A DNA stretch of 64,000 nt from Undaria pinnatifida (taxonomy: Eukaryota > Sar > Phaeophyceae > Laminariales > Alariaceae). The stretch spans positions 10,230,381 through 10,294,380 of the forward strand of contig JABAKD010000011.1 in NCBI GenBank assembly GCA_012845835.1, in the 5' to 3' direction. Below the pieces are notes generated by a model. The model saw nothing but the letters and a program-made list of their open reading frames with translations, was not told the origin of the DNA and made no database searches. Below, one piece after another: positions 46,137 to 57,180 of this stretch. The translations under genes and the position numbers were made by a program. Within the stretch, counting starts at the first letter, position 1. Each line of letters starts with the position of its first letter.

Positions 46137-46681
46137 CTCGTGATGCAGCAGTAACGCACACCATTTGTATTATGACAGAACTGCAGTACCCCGAACACTA
46201 TTGATGGCCACTTCCATCGTCACCATTATCGACCGCTGATGTACTGGTATTAATACGACTCAACTACGAATGAATGGTGAACCGAAGTTGTCGACGCAAA
46301 ATTTGGGCGTACCGTACACGAAGCACAAGTACTATTGAAGCAGTAGAAGTAGTAGGAGTTTTTAGCTGGTGGATTGAAGATTGAAGATTTGAACAGTACA
46401 AACATGCTACTTACAAATCATGGGGGATATGCTGCTTCATACCATAGTTTAGTTGGCACTTGGTAGTACTATTATGGTTGTAATACTATTAATAGTGTAA
46501 TGGTAGAGACAATAATAGGGCACACCCAGCCTAAATTGGATCTACCCTTTCTCTTGTATTTTCTATGCATAATAAACTTCCGCAATTCGGATATACCATA
46601 TCCCTGTTCGATATGATCTATTAACGATATATGTCCTGTCCTCCAGGGCAAAAAGATCCCTGGCCTGCGTGATTTGCGTGG

Positions 46682-47053
46682 TGTTATAAGGCTTAGTTTG
46701 GGTAAGCTATTGGTTAACCTTTTGCAAGTGGTCAAACGAACTTATACCCCACTAATACCTTAACAAATGGCGTCGTCGGCCGGATCATGGGTTTTTTGGG
46801 TCGTGGGTTCAAGCCCCACACCCACCATAATAAACATTTTCAGACTTTCTCCATGTCGAACTTGAAAAATACTCTCCCCGGTATGCCCAGGAAATGAAAC
46901 GGCTTGGATATTAACAGGTCCGCCGTATATCCGACCGACCTGCTATCCCGCCGTTTCAGGGGGGGAGAGTGTTATAAGGCTTAGTTTGGGTAAGCTATTG
47001 GTTAACCTTTTGCAAGTGGTCAAACGGACTAATACCCCACGAATACCTTAACA
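46682..47053 (+). mobile_element. complete miniature LTR retrotransposon (TRIM)
   Basis: Two 84-bp LTRs (46682-46765, 46970-47053) begin tgttataagg and end ccttaaca, differing at about five sites. The gtgg at 46678-46681 is repeated at 47054-47057, a 4-bp target duplication. Two bases after the left LTR a primer-binding-site-like tggcgtcgtcggc occurs, and a purine tract (aggggggagag) precedes the right LTR. The 204-bp interior has no ORF, so mobility would need proteins in trans. Confidence 0.88.
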
Positions 47054-47650
47054 GTGGCCTACAGACCATGTCGCCGGGTGAGAGGCGAGCCATCTGGACG
47101 CTCTATATTGATAATTATTAGCACACATTCCCTGGCATGAATCTGCACCACACAGATCCCGCACAAGATATCATAATGACAGAGTACATAATCTACACAG
47201 AGTAGTAGTAGATGATTATGATGGTGATCTGTCCAATGTGGTATAACCTTCTCATGCGGTCTATTATTGTTAAGGAAGCAGAGGGTATTAGTCCATTTGA
47301 CGACAGGGTTTTTTTAGAAAGCAAACCAATTCTGTACAACTCCAAGAAAAAAAGTTGACAGCAGTCCTGTGGGGCTGTACAGCAGCTTTCGAATGAGCTG
47401 TCGCTCAGGCTGGAAGTTCTCGGCATCGCCACGGTAGCCAGCATCTAGAGAACTCACAATACATCCAGCGTATATCGCTTTTTGCGCCCACCCGAAGGCA
47501 CGAGATGGAGCATGACCGTTCTGACGAGCTCCTCTCACAGGGCTGGCCAAGGGGTTTCGCAGGATCATTTTGGTTCTCTGATACATCACATGGTTCTGGA
47601 GATAACGCTTGGTTCTCATTTTAGGCTCCGTTCCCTTTTTCCGAAAACTC

Positions 47651-48005
47651 TGTTTAAAAGGTTAACCGGTATTGCTTACCTAAACTATGCCTTGTGTTAT
47701 GTATAATACAGTGTACCTGGTAGCACTCTTCCCCCTTGGAACTGCGGGGCAGAACAGATCGGCCGGATATACGGGCGGACGTGTCAATATCCACGCGGTT
47801 CGGGTACCGGGGAGAGTTTTTTTTAAGTTCAACATGGGGAAAGCCGTAAAAGTTTATTATTGGTGGATGGTGAGATTCGAGCCCACGACCCCAAACCACA
47901 TGGTACCTGCCGACGACGCCATTTATTAAGGGAATTAGAGGGTATCAATCCGTTTGACCACTGGTAAAAGGTAACCGATTGCCTACTCAAATTAAGCCGT
48001 ATGAC
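47651..48005 (-). mobile_element. old, degraded TRIM copy
   Basis: It reads on the minus strand, with LTR remnants at about 47651-47700 and 47925-48005, the gacgacgcca PBS complement near 47911-47920 and a shared interior (gttcaacatggggaaagcc). An LTR fragment also lies near 47267-47310. Confidence 0.65.
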
Positions 48006-48239
48006 ATATTTTTAATGCATCGACCGTAATAGCGTCATATGTATTATGAGCCCCCTAAGCCGACTCCAGACACCAAGGCCACGCCATGGGAGTCCATGGC
48101 CACGCCATGGGAGTGAGCCTGTCACCCCACCCGCCCCGTCCTGTGGTCCTCCTAGCCTCGTCGCGACCGCGCAATTGGACTTTGCTTTTGAGTCGAGACA
48201 TGGGTATATTACAGGCTACCAATTATACGGTAGCTGTGC

Positions 48240-48800
48240 TGGACGACGTTAGAATACCACTTACCCGGTACCTGGTATTCGACAAGGAAGGTTGGGTGCT
48301 GGACGAGGAGGGTAGAGTACAGTGGTGTACTCATTTTAAGACCATCCTATTTAAGAGCATAGTAGAGATGAGACCAGATCAGCTTGTCACGAACAATAAA
48401 CTACTTGGAATTAGTGTGGGATATTTTTGCAGTAATAAAAGATAAGGCCAAAGTAGTAGTAGAGATAAGACCACCTGAATTGGCTTGTCACGGGGTGGTC
48501 TTAACCCCTTTTTCAAGTCGTATTGCTGATCCTAATCTAACTCCAAGTGTTTTGTCCCCATGTCGAAAGTGCGGCGCTGAATGGATACACCACATATTTT
48601 TTTGGCGATATAATGTGCTGGACGAGGCCACTTATTCGACTAGATTGTTTGCTGGACGAGGGTAGATTACCACGCACCAGGTATTCCAACAGCATTGGTT
48701 GTTGGACGAGGTTAGATTATACCTCTTCGACGAAATTATTTGCAGGACGAGGAGGACAGATTGCCATTTATTGGACGGCACCGATTGTTTGCTGGGGCGC
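48240..48800. repeat. degenerate GCTGGACGAGG tandem repeats
   Basis: gctggacgaggttagattac-like units recur at irregular spacing, with taccacgcaccaggtattcc segments. No exon supported. Confidence 0.5.
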
Positions 48801-48852
48801 GTTCTACAAATAGAGGTCTAGCATTTTTTTTGGCTAAACTAGTTTCTGAAAG

Positions 48853-48938
48853 ACGCCTTTCTACAACTGGAAACCCGTTTTGGGGGACATTTACTTGGAA
48901 TTAGTGTAAGGAGGGGTTTGAAGGCTCTAAAGGCGTTA
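48853..48938. mobile_element. MITE-B copy (~86 bp)
   Basis: Ends acgcctttctacaactgg and taaaggcgtta; same family as 55804-55889 and 62080-62169. Confidence 0.6.
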
Positions 48939-50206
48939 ATAACCTTGGGCAACTCTTCGGAAGGTATAATCTTGTCTTGGCATTATATGTTTTGGTGCTA
49001 CCTAAGGCCATGGGCTTCATAAGGTGACACTTTCGGCTCACCAAAAAAAACGGTTGTTCGGTGTGAGGTATGTAGAGGATGCAGAACCCCAGAAAAAAAA
49101 AGAAGGTGCCGCACCTCGGCCGTAGGCTTGTGTTCTCGTTTTTATTACCGTCCTCCGAGAAACCAGAATCGAGCTCAAAACCCACGCGGCCGTTCAACTT
49201 GCCACTGACCGGCTTATAAGTTATTATAAATGGAAAACGTTATCACACTGCGCTGTGATACCTGTATCAAACAAGCGACCTATTCATTTCGAAGTTATCG
49301 TGCACTACGCACCGTATTTGAGGCCTTAATCCCCCCCCCTGCGCGCTCGAATGAAAAGCAGTCAGGCGCACCGTGATGGAGACGTAGACCCAAGCCCCGT
49401 CCCACCGCCGCGCGAATACCAGCCAGGCAATGATCGTGTTTCAAAGTCGTCTCCCTGCATTTAAAGAAAAAATGCAGACGACGCTACACCCCACCCTTCC
49501 CCCCCTCCCGCCATCCCATCTGCTATCTTGGAACTCTAGCACCCTCTCATTTTCGTACCTCAGATCAGGAACCACATAACAGGCACTCTTCCCCCGTCCC
49601 CACTACGGCGGTGCATGCCTTCATGTTCATCGCAAGAACGGCTTCGGATGTTCTTCCCTCTGGGCGAGTACGATATTACTTTTCTTTAATTATCGGATTG
49701 CGGATTGGCACGTTATTACATTATTGGCTAGGTTTCCTGGTTGGCATGCGGTGTATCATATGTAGTTGTCGATTTCAGCTGTACTGTAGTTGTAAAACGT
49801 GTGTACTAGTTTGGCCAGTTACGTGTGTGCGTACGCTGACTTCCGATTTTTACTTGAATAATTTTTGGCAGATGAAAGACTTGCTTCATCTATCTTACGA
49901 CTATGTACGGTTTTTTGCTACGTTCAATCTTAGACTGAAGCACACCCCAAGGAAAAAATAAAACGTGAACCAATTTTTTTTTGTTCGTTTTAATTTTCCC
50001 TGGGGTATTCTTCCGCTCCAGAATGACTGGAGTCTGCTGTCCTGTGACCACGGACTTGATTATGCAAGTTAAAATGTGATAACAACAACAACAACAACAA
50101 CAACAACATCATGCGTCCAGCCAAAAGCACTTGGCTTTGTTTTGCAACATATAATAAGTAATCTTCAGAGCGCGGCAGATGCTGCGATGCCATCTACCGG
50201 TGGTAC

Positions 50207-50460
50207 ATATATTATAAAAATAAGCATATACACTCCACCTGTGTGATCGAAGACTTCGTCGAAGGTCATTTTTGCAAGCTCTGTGTGATGCTCCGATCGC
50301 GCGTATTACGGATTGTGTGCCCTCATTAAGGATGTAGGTCGGCGACTCCCCTTGGAACTACAGTGTAGCTTATCAGGATCAACAGGGTGATGTTCGTCAG
50401 TCTGTGCGCGGAAACTATAAAACCCGTTTTTGAGGGGGATAAAATCTGACAGCTGTGGAA
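50207..50460. repeat. family G copy followed by G-rich minisatellite
   Basis: A family G unit ends at aaatctgacagctgtg and leads directly into the G-rich array at 50470. The same arrangement recurs at 56934-57180. Confidence 0.7.
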
Positions 50461-50469
50461 GGAAATGAA

Positions 50470-50880
50470 TCAGTTTATCAAGTGTATCCTGTAAGTCGTG
50501 TAACCGGTGAGGGGAGGGCGGAGTTTTTACGGGCGTGGGGGCCTGGGTTTGAACAGGAGGGAGCGGGGGGGGGGGGGGGGAGGGGGAGGGGGCGGGCGGG
50601 GCAACTAAATCTGTGCGTGGAAACTATACATCCTTTAAGGGGACAAATCTGACGGTTTTGGAAGGAATGCACCAGTTTATCTTGTATATCCTGTAAGTCG
50701 TACAACTAGTGAGGAGAGGGCGGAGTGTTCGAAGGGGGGGGGGGGGGGGGGGGGGGGCAAAAGGCAAAAGGGTTTTTAACAGCTTTAGGTCGCACAGATG
50801 TAGGGGCTTGCTATACGCGTGGTGCTAGGTGTAGGCGATGGTGCGGGTGGTGGGGAAGGAGGGAGCCGGGGGGGATGAAT
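50470..50880. repeat. G-rich minisatellite
   Basis: Diverged units share gaaactata, aaatctgac, tatcctgtaagtcgta and poly-G tracts of 12 to 22 bases (50562-50580, 50735-50757). Strong G-quadruplex potential. Confidence 0.75.
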
Positions 50881-51266
50881 TGGAGCAACGGCATGGATGG
50901 CTAGAAAGATAATGAGGTGATATCAACTGCTATCAATCAATCAATCTCCATACTATTGATCTAATATATGAATACTATTATAACGAGGAGCAGGCGATGG
51001 AACGAAGCGACAACGCTGCGACGTAGTCTCTCAGTATCTTGCGGTCAGCTGTGTTCGGGCTGTCTGCGAGAAAAAAAGTCCAAAAAAAAAGCCTAACAGG
51101 CTTGCTTTATATACGTGCGCAGAGTTTCTTCCGGTGTGTGTGTCCATCTGTGTGTGTCCGTCTGTCTGTGCAGAGAAAATGATCCCTCACAAACAACGAA
51201 CCCGACCAACCCGGAGCCGATTTCGACCATCCCGGCGGCTACAGACGCCCCATATTCATGACATAC

Positions 51267-51356
51267 ATCCACCTCTGACCGCGTCCAAAACCCTTTTGAA
51301 TTCGTAGAGCTTGCTCGTGATGTCCGATTTGCCCAGCCAGTAGTCCGGTTGGTCGG
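51267..51356 (-). CDS. candidate exon, unknown protein
   Basis: A C-rich tract and accacag acceptor precede 29 clean codons (DYWLGKSDITSKLYEFKRVL), ending near a GTATGT donor. The composition is ordinary protein rather than repeat. It leaves in phase 1, so it cannot be the missing PTEN-like exon directly upstream of exon A. No partner exon was found. Confidence 0.35.
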
Positions 51357-51683
51357 CTGTGGTCGGTGGGGGGGGGGGGGGGTGCTCTTCTCACATAAAA
51401 GTATTATTTCCACCCATCCACGCAACAAACACACGTCTGTCTGCTATCCTTATCGTCGTACCATACATCACCACCACCACCCACCCACCACCACCATCGC
51501 CACCAACCTGTACCCGGTACATGCGCCTGTCGCGGTGGTGGTGGTGGTGGTGGTCCGGTTGTGGTTGTGACAGTGGCGGAGATCATGGAACAATGCGTTT
51601 TTTAGAAGATCGGCAACGAAGGCTGCGAGGAGTATTTTGTTTGGGGAAACGGGGCGCCGACTGGTAACTACGAATTACGAGTA

Positions 51684-51953
51684 GTGTCAACGAGAGCACG
51701 TGCGAAGGAGCGGGCTGAGTGGGCTAAGGCGATGAGGACGGCAGCAGTAGGATGGCACGCGGAGATCCACAAGCCGCACGCACACCATCACGAGAGCAGC
51801 AATCGTCTGCTGGACTTTTTTGCGAGGCAGCAGTACGCCTATATCGGGTTTTGCTGCGTACAAGAAAGAAAGTGCACTATTATTGTGTACGCACGTAACA
51901 GGGTGATAACAGCAGGTAATAAGCGCTATATACTATGTAGGGTGTACGTATGA
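51684..51953 (+). CDS. candidate open frame, unknown
   Basis: Open for 90 codons with an internal ATG at 51735. The first half (ERAEWAKAMRTAAVGWHAEI) looks protein-like and the end does not. No splice-matched partner was found. Confidence 0.2.
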   Translation: MSTRARAKERAEWAKAMRTAAVGWHAEIHKPHAHHHESSNRLLDFFARQQYAYIGFCCVQERKCTIIVYARNRVITAGNKRYILCRVYV

Positions 51954-52187
51954 CCTGGTTGCTACATACCTACGACATCATCAGTATACTACTTACTGCT
52001 GTATGGCTGTGTTGTCTTCACATAATCTACAACTACACAGCAGTGTAGTTAATTCGTATCTTCTTCAAAAACTTCAATTTTTCATTTCTAACAACCTAGG
52101 ACCATGTAGGCAGTACTTCGCCTCTATGTTGGATTTTACCGAGTACAAGGAAGAAATTGCACTGCTGTATAGACTATGCACGTACTC

Positions 52188-53190
52188 CCAAAAAAAATGC
52201 TCTCACAGCTCGGCTCAGCCCAGCTAAAGCTCAGCAGCGCAGCGCCGTGCGGTGCTGTACGGCGCCGTGCCTTGCCCTGCGGTGCTGTGCCGTGTTGCGC
52301 AGTGCTTTCTTTCGAACACACACCAGTACCGGGTATCATGCGATACCTGGTACTGACTGGTATGTACGTACAAGGGCTCCCCGTCGCGGGCGGCTGACGC
52401 CGCCCGCTACGCTCGCGGAAGGAAGATTCCAAATAAATATGAAGGGGGCAGAAAGAGGAGGTCCATGAACTAGTGCAACTAGCGATTTGATAATGCCAAT
52501 AGGTACTTGTGCGGAGCTGATTGCCCTGTTCGCGCTGCGCTGTATGTTGGCGATGTCACGTTCTGATCGACAGTAGTACGGGTGTAATTGGCGAAGGGAA
52601 AAACGCGGAGAGGACCGAGATGGAGGACAAAATCAACGACGAAAGCAAAAAGACCAGTACACACACGTACTACCGGTACCTGGTACCTGGTACTTGGCCT
52701 AATACCTGCTGCCTGGTGGTATTCTGTTTGTTCTAAAGGAAGCACAGGGCTCCGCTCGGCGGGCGGCTGGCGCCGCCCGCAACGCTCGCGCAAGGGAGAA
52801 TGCAACTGAAGTATGTAATGGGGGCAGGAAGACGAGGCCCGTGAATATTTGGTGCGAACAGCGAAGTGATAATGCCAAGAGATAATTGTCCTGCGCTGTG
52901 CTGGGTGCTTGTTGATGTCACGTTCTGAATGGCAGTACGTGTGATATTTGCGGGGGGGGGGGGGTGGCATGGGGACCGAGAGAGGGCAATCAACTGAAAA
53001 GAGCAAAAAACGAGAACACAGCACGTACATACCGGTACCTGGTACCTACATGTATCATACCTGGTACTAATGCTGTATGTTCAAAAGAACGCACAGCGCC
53101 GCACGACCCAACACCGCAAAACGAATGGCAAGGCGCGGCACCGCATTATGCCGCGCTGCACTGCTGAGCTATATATAGCCGGGCTGACCT
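52188..53190. mobile_element. repeat family E, three abutting copies
   Basis: A truncated forward copy (52188-52367) is followed by a truncated reverse copy (52368-52744) and a nearly full reverse copy (52744-53190). The family is ~450-500 bp. One end is agggctcc then a gcgggcggctgacgccgcc hairpin; the other is rich in cagctcagctcagccc. It has a cgaaagaaagcac and a taccaggta core. No ORF. Confidence 0.7.
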
Positions 53191-53329
53191 GAGCTGGGGG
53201 TGCATTGTATGTGATCCAGCAACGTAATATGTACCAGGTACAAACATATTGATAATACCGGTACGTGGTATGATACTTCGAATGTTGCTGGCATGTACGA
53301 ACTAGTAAAAGTACCGCAAAGCACGCAGC

Positions 53330-53510
53330 ATAGCGAAGCACAGCAAAGCGCGGTACCGCACGGCGCTGCGCTCTGCTGAGCTGGCGCTGCGGTGCGCTGC
53401 TGAGCTGAGCTGCAGGGCACGGCAGGGCATCGCAGGGCACGGCACTGCACGGCGCTGCGCTGCTGAGCTATAGCACTGCGGTGGGGTGCTGGGCGGACCT
53501 GAGCTGAGAT
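53330..53510. repeat. family E fragment
   Basis: Rich in gctgagctgagctgc and ggcacggcactgc, matching the GC-rich end of family E, ending just before the candidate exon at 53509. Confidence 0.6.
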
Positions 53511-53877
53511 GATGAGCCAAACCGAGATCTCAGCTGATATGGTGAAACTTCGTGCATGTACAAAACAAATGGTGGAAATCAAAGAAAAGCTAAAGTTGGA
53601 CCGTTCCGCAAGTAATGGACGGAGGCGGTGTCGAAGTGGGACCCCCGGAGATGCCAGGGATGCACCAACCGAGCACTTTCGGCAAAAAGATCCAAGTAAG
53701 AAATTCTATGTACGTGGTGTGTACTCGTCTTTATTTCCGCTTTTTATATGATTGTTCTCTCTCAGACCGATGACAGTGGAAAGCCGATAGTTTGGTCAAA
53801 AAGTTTCCAAACTGTTTTTGGGGTTATTCAACGAAAGATTCCCGATAACGTCGCTATGGGGGGAAAACGATTACCAG
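53509..53877 (+). CDS. two-exon candidate gene fragment with 56-nt intron
   Basis: Exon 53509-53709 (or starting after a cag acceptor near 53532) and exon 53766-53877 join in phase 0 across a 56-nt GTACGT...CTCTCTCAG intron. The peptide runs MVKLRACTKQ, EIKEKLKLDR, then KKFY joined to TDDSGKPIVW and FGVIQRKIPD. The second exon ends at CCAG|GTACAT in phase 1. No family recognised. A further exon-like segment (54229-54358) does not fit that phase. The opposite strand is also open around 53840-54020, so strand assignment is not certain. Confidence 0.38.
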
Positions 53878-54228
53878 GTACATTTTTGTTTTCGGGCTCT
53901 TTACAAGTAATGATCATGCGGTCCAATAGGTCAATCTGTCTATTTTTCATCAAACCTTGATCAACGTTGTCCGACAAACACGATTGACCGTCGATCTCGA
54001 GATAGAGACAACCCATGGTCACTGCTCTGCGTTCCGGACAAGGTCACATGAGTGTGGGTGACAGCGCTGAAGAGTTCATCTCGACCCAAGCCCTAGAGCG
54101 TGAGAGGTTGCTTGTGTTGTCCTGTGGTCATCCGTCACATCCTCTAATTCTGTTTTTCGCCCGTTGGGAGACGATAGAGTTTTTGTCTGAGTTTTCTACA
54201 CACCAGCCGCCAAATGTGTTTTAACAGA

Positions 54229-54358
54229 AGCCTGATCGGCGCCCGCCACAAATCACCGGCCGTAGTGCGACCGCTGTACACCAGGGGGGCGGGGGAAGCC
54301 CCTAACGAGCTCGCCACGTTCAAATTTCACAACGATGTCGTTGATTTCGTCGAACGAA
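54229..54358 (+). CDS. candidate exon, unknown
   Basis: Acceptor tgtgttttaacag, donor CGAA|GTATGT. SLIGARHKSPAVVRPLYTRG and FKFHNDVVDFVER read as ordinary protein. It enters in phase 2, so it needs an unidentified exon before it. Confidence 0.32.
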
Positions 54359-54464
54359 GTATGTGGAGAACACGAAATTACGCCGCGTCTACTCCTGGAA
54401 GATCTGCTTGAGAATTTCTTAAGCAAATGTTGGCCAAGATCGCCGTTGGCTCAAAAACATCATC

Positions 54465-55167
54465 AGCTCAGCTCCGCAGAGCAGCGCACAGCAGCGCTAG
54501 CCCGGCAGCGTGCGTAGCGTTAGCTCAGCAGCGCAACGCCGTGCAGTGCCGTTCCCTGGCGTGCCCTGGTGTGTCATGCCGTGCGGTGCGGTACTGCTGC
54601 GATGCTGTGCGGTGTTGTTATTCGAAGTTATCACCGGTACTACTGCTGTACGTGCCAGGTACCATGTACTGAATAACAAAAAAATGCTCTCACAGCTCAG
54701 CTCAGCCCAGCTATAGCTCAGCAGCAGCGCCGTGCGGTGCTCTACAGTGCCGTGCCTTGCCCTGCGGTGCTGTGCCGTGCTGTGCTGTGCTTTCTTTCGA
54801 ACATACAGCGGTACCGGGTATCGCATGATACCTGGTACCGACCACGGTTTATGTATGTACGTGTGTACTCGTCTTTGTTTTCGCTTTCTTCATTTGATTG
54901 TCCTCTCGCAGTCCTTGCTCAGTCCTCCTTTCCCCCCCCCCGAAAATTACACCCATACTGGGGATCAGAACGTGACATCTCCAACAAGCACACACAACAG
55001 AGCAAGGGCAATCAGCTCTGCGTATAAAGCACCTCTTGGCATTATCAAATCGCTACATGCACCAAATCATGCGCCTCTTTTTTCTGCCGCCTTCACGTTG
55101 TTTAGTTGTGTTCTTGCGCGAGCGTAGCGGGCGGCGTCAGCTGCCTGCGGAGCGGAGCCCTTGTAGA
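54465..55167. mobile_element. repeat family E, partial plus full copy
   Basis: Fragment 54465-54670 followed by a full forward copy 54671-55167, which starts aaaaaaatgctctcacagct and ends gcggagcccttgtag. It contains gtacgtgtgtactcgtcttt and a ctctcgcag, which match the splice ends of the intron at 53710-53765. Confidence 0.72.
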
Positions 55168-55368
55168 AAAACTTACAGATTTCGATCTCCTGAGAGGCCC
55201 TGAGAGGCCTCCATTTTTCGCTTTCCACACTAACTTTTGCACATTTCGATCTCCTGAGAGGTCTCCATTCTTTTCGCTTTCCTCACCAACTTTAAAACAT
55301 TCTTCTCTCCGCACGGCTGAATAAATCGAAAAAAAAATATGAGGATCATCTTTTTTTCTTCCCGATGA

Positions 55369-55443
55369 CACCCGGAGTCGAACCAAAGAAGACCAGGCTC
55401 ATCAGTGGACAGTCTATCTACCGCGCTATCTACTACTATTACT
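55369..55443 (-). other. tRNA-like remnant (A/B boxes)
   Basis: On the minus strand, tagcgcggtagatagactg resembles an A box and ggttcgactcc a B box at normal spacing, but the acceptor strands do not pair. Probably a decayed tRNA or tRNA-derived sequence. Confidence 0.35.
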
Positions 55444-55452
55444 ACTGGAAGA

Positions 55453-55803
55453 TGTTATAAGGCTTAGTTTGGGTAACCTATGCGTTAACCTTTTGCAAGT
55501 GGTCAAACGGACTAAATGCCCCACTACTTCCTTAACAAATGGCGTCGTCGGCAGGACCACGGACCATCCACCATAGAATAAACTTTTTCAGACTTTCCCC
55601 ATGTCGAACTTGAAAAATACTCTCCCCGGTACAGTATACCAAGGAAATGAAACCGCTTGAATATTGACAGGTCCGCCCGTATATCCGGCCGACCTGCTAT
55701 CCCGCCGTTTCAGGGAGGAAAAGTGTTATAAGGCTTAGTTTGGGTAAGCTATTGGTTAACCTTTTGCAAGTGGTCAAACGGACTAATACCCCACTAACAC
55801 CTT
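55453..55803 (+). mobile_element. TRIM copy, right LTR cut short
   Basis: Left LTR 55453-55537, PBS tggcgtcgtcggc at 55540, interior with aaccgcttgaatattgacag, purine tract cagggaggaaaag, right LTR from 55724. The last bases of the right LTR (taaca) are replaced by the MITE-B copy at 55804. Confidence 0.82.
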
Positions 55804-55889
55804 TACCCCTTTAGAGCCTCCGAACCCCTCCCTATACTAAATCCAAGTAGTTTTGTCCCCAAAAACGGGTTTCCAGTTGCTAAGGGGTT
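55804..55889. mobile_element. MITE-B copy
   Basis: Left taccccttta, right ctaaggggtta, internal ctatactaaatccaagtagt and acgggtttccagttg shared with the other copies. Confidence 0.62.
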
Positions 55890-56084
55890 AACATAGACCA
55901 CAAAGTCACAACAGCAGTGACTACTGTGTGGGGTGTTCTTCTCAGCGCTTCTCGCCGTCTCTTTTTTTCACGAGTATATCATCAATAGCCTCCGTTTTTT
56001 AACTCAATACCACGTACCGGTACTACTACATACACCAGGTTTGTACATACCAGGTGCTTCGGTGGTGTTGAATCACAATGTACG

Positions 56085-56580
56085 CCCAGCTCAGATCAGC
56101 CCAGCTATATATAGCCCAGCAGTGCAGCGCAGCGCCTTGCGGTGCCGTGCGGTGCGGTGCGGTGCCTTGTGCCCTGCGCTTCGGTGCTGTGTCGTGCTGC
56201 GCTGTGCTTTCTTTCGAACATATATCGTAGTAGTAGTTTAGACTAAAGTTCCAGGTATTATTACACGTACGTGTTGTTGTGTACTCTTTCTTTCGCTTTT
56301 TCTTCATTTGATCCCTTTCGGTTCCCATGTTATTCCCCCCACGCGAATTACACCCGTACTGACGATCAGAACGTGACACCGCCAACAAGCACACAGCACA
56401 GCGCAGGGCAACTTGTTCTGGATAACAAGCAGCTCTTGGCATTATCAATTCGCTGTTCGCACCAAATCATGGGCCTCTTGTTTCTGCCCCCTTTACATGT
56501 TTCAGTTGCATTCTTCCTTGCGCGCATAAAAACACGCAACTCAACAACCGTCCTGTCGGCTGGGCCGCACCGCGCCTGCT
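56085..56580. mobile_element. repeat family E copy
   Basis: Forward copy with gctcagatcagcccagctat at the left, a ctttcgaaca core, acgtgacaccgccaacaagc and a degraded right end. Confidence 0.65.
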
Positions 56581-56659
56581 TACTGCTGTGCGTACCTTCC
56601 GTGGGTTGAGAAGTATAGTAATAATATTGTAAATACAATTAATACAACTTCATCATATA

Positions 56660-57180
56660 ATATGTTGTTCTCGCATAATCAAGTCCGTGGTCACAGGACA
56701 GACAGGCTCCAGTCACTCTGGAGCTGAGGAATACCCCAGGGAAAAACACAAACAAACCAAAGATGGTACACGCATATATATCACAGCTGAAGTAATTGAT
56801 GCCTCCACCAAAAAGATATAAAAGTGAAATCGGGAGTCAACCTACTATGTGCCTGGTCCACACTGGTGCATACGTCTCACTACTCGCGCCTGGAAAAACC
56901 GACTGTACCGCTTGCCACCCAAGAAAGACTACCACGTATATTATAAAAATTAAAACACACTCCAGCTGTGAGATCGAAGATTTCGTCGAAACTCATCTTT
57001 GCAAGCTGTGTGTGATACTCCGATCGCGCGCATTACGAGTTGTGCGTCCTCATTAAGGATATAGGTCGGCGACTCCCCTTACAGCTACAGTGTAGCTATC
57101 AGGGTCAACAGGATGATTTAAGTCAGTCTGTGCGCGGAAACTATAAAACCCGTTTCTGAGGGGGACAAAATCTGACAGCT
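56660..57180. repeat. family H then family G copies
   Basis: Family H (56660-56855) followed by family G (56934-57180), both forward, then the G-rich minisatellite. Confidence 0.65.

Noticed and set aside
46472-46735. Minus-strand ORF with ELRKFIMHRKYKRK as the missing PTEN-like N-terminus
   Set aside because: Basic residues recall PTEN's N-terminus, but the only nearby donor leaves in phase 1, while exon A needs phase 0.
46760-46830. tRNA gene or SINE (gtgggttcaagccccac T-arm)
   Set aside because: A T-arm-like stem is present in the TRIM interior, but LTR, PBS, purine tract and target duplication explain the whole unit, and no cloverleaf forms.
47314-47619. dUTPase-like motif (SSLDAGYRGDAEN) on the minus strand
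   Set aside because: Only one loosely matching motif, no other dUTPase motifs, and no flanking retroelement domains recognised.
49149-49204. 56-nt minus-strand exon-like segment (GKLNGRVGFELDSGFSEDG)
   Set aside because: Splice motifs are present, but the segment is too short and does not phase with any neighbour, including PTEN-like exon A.
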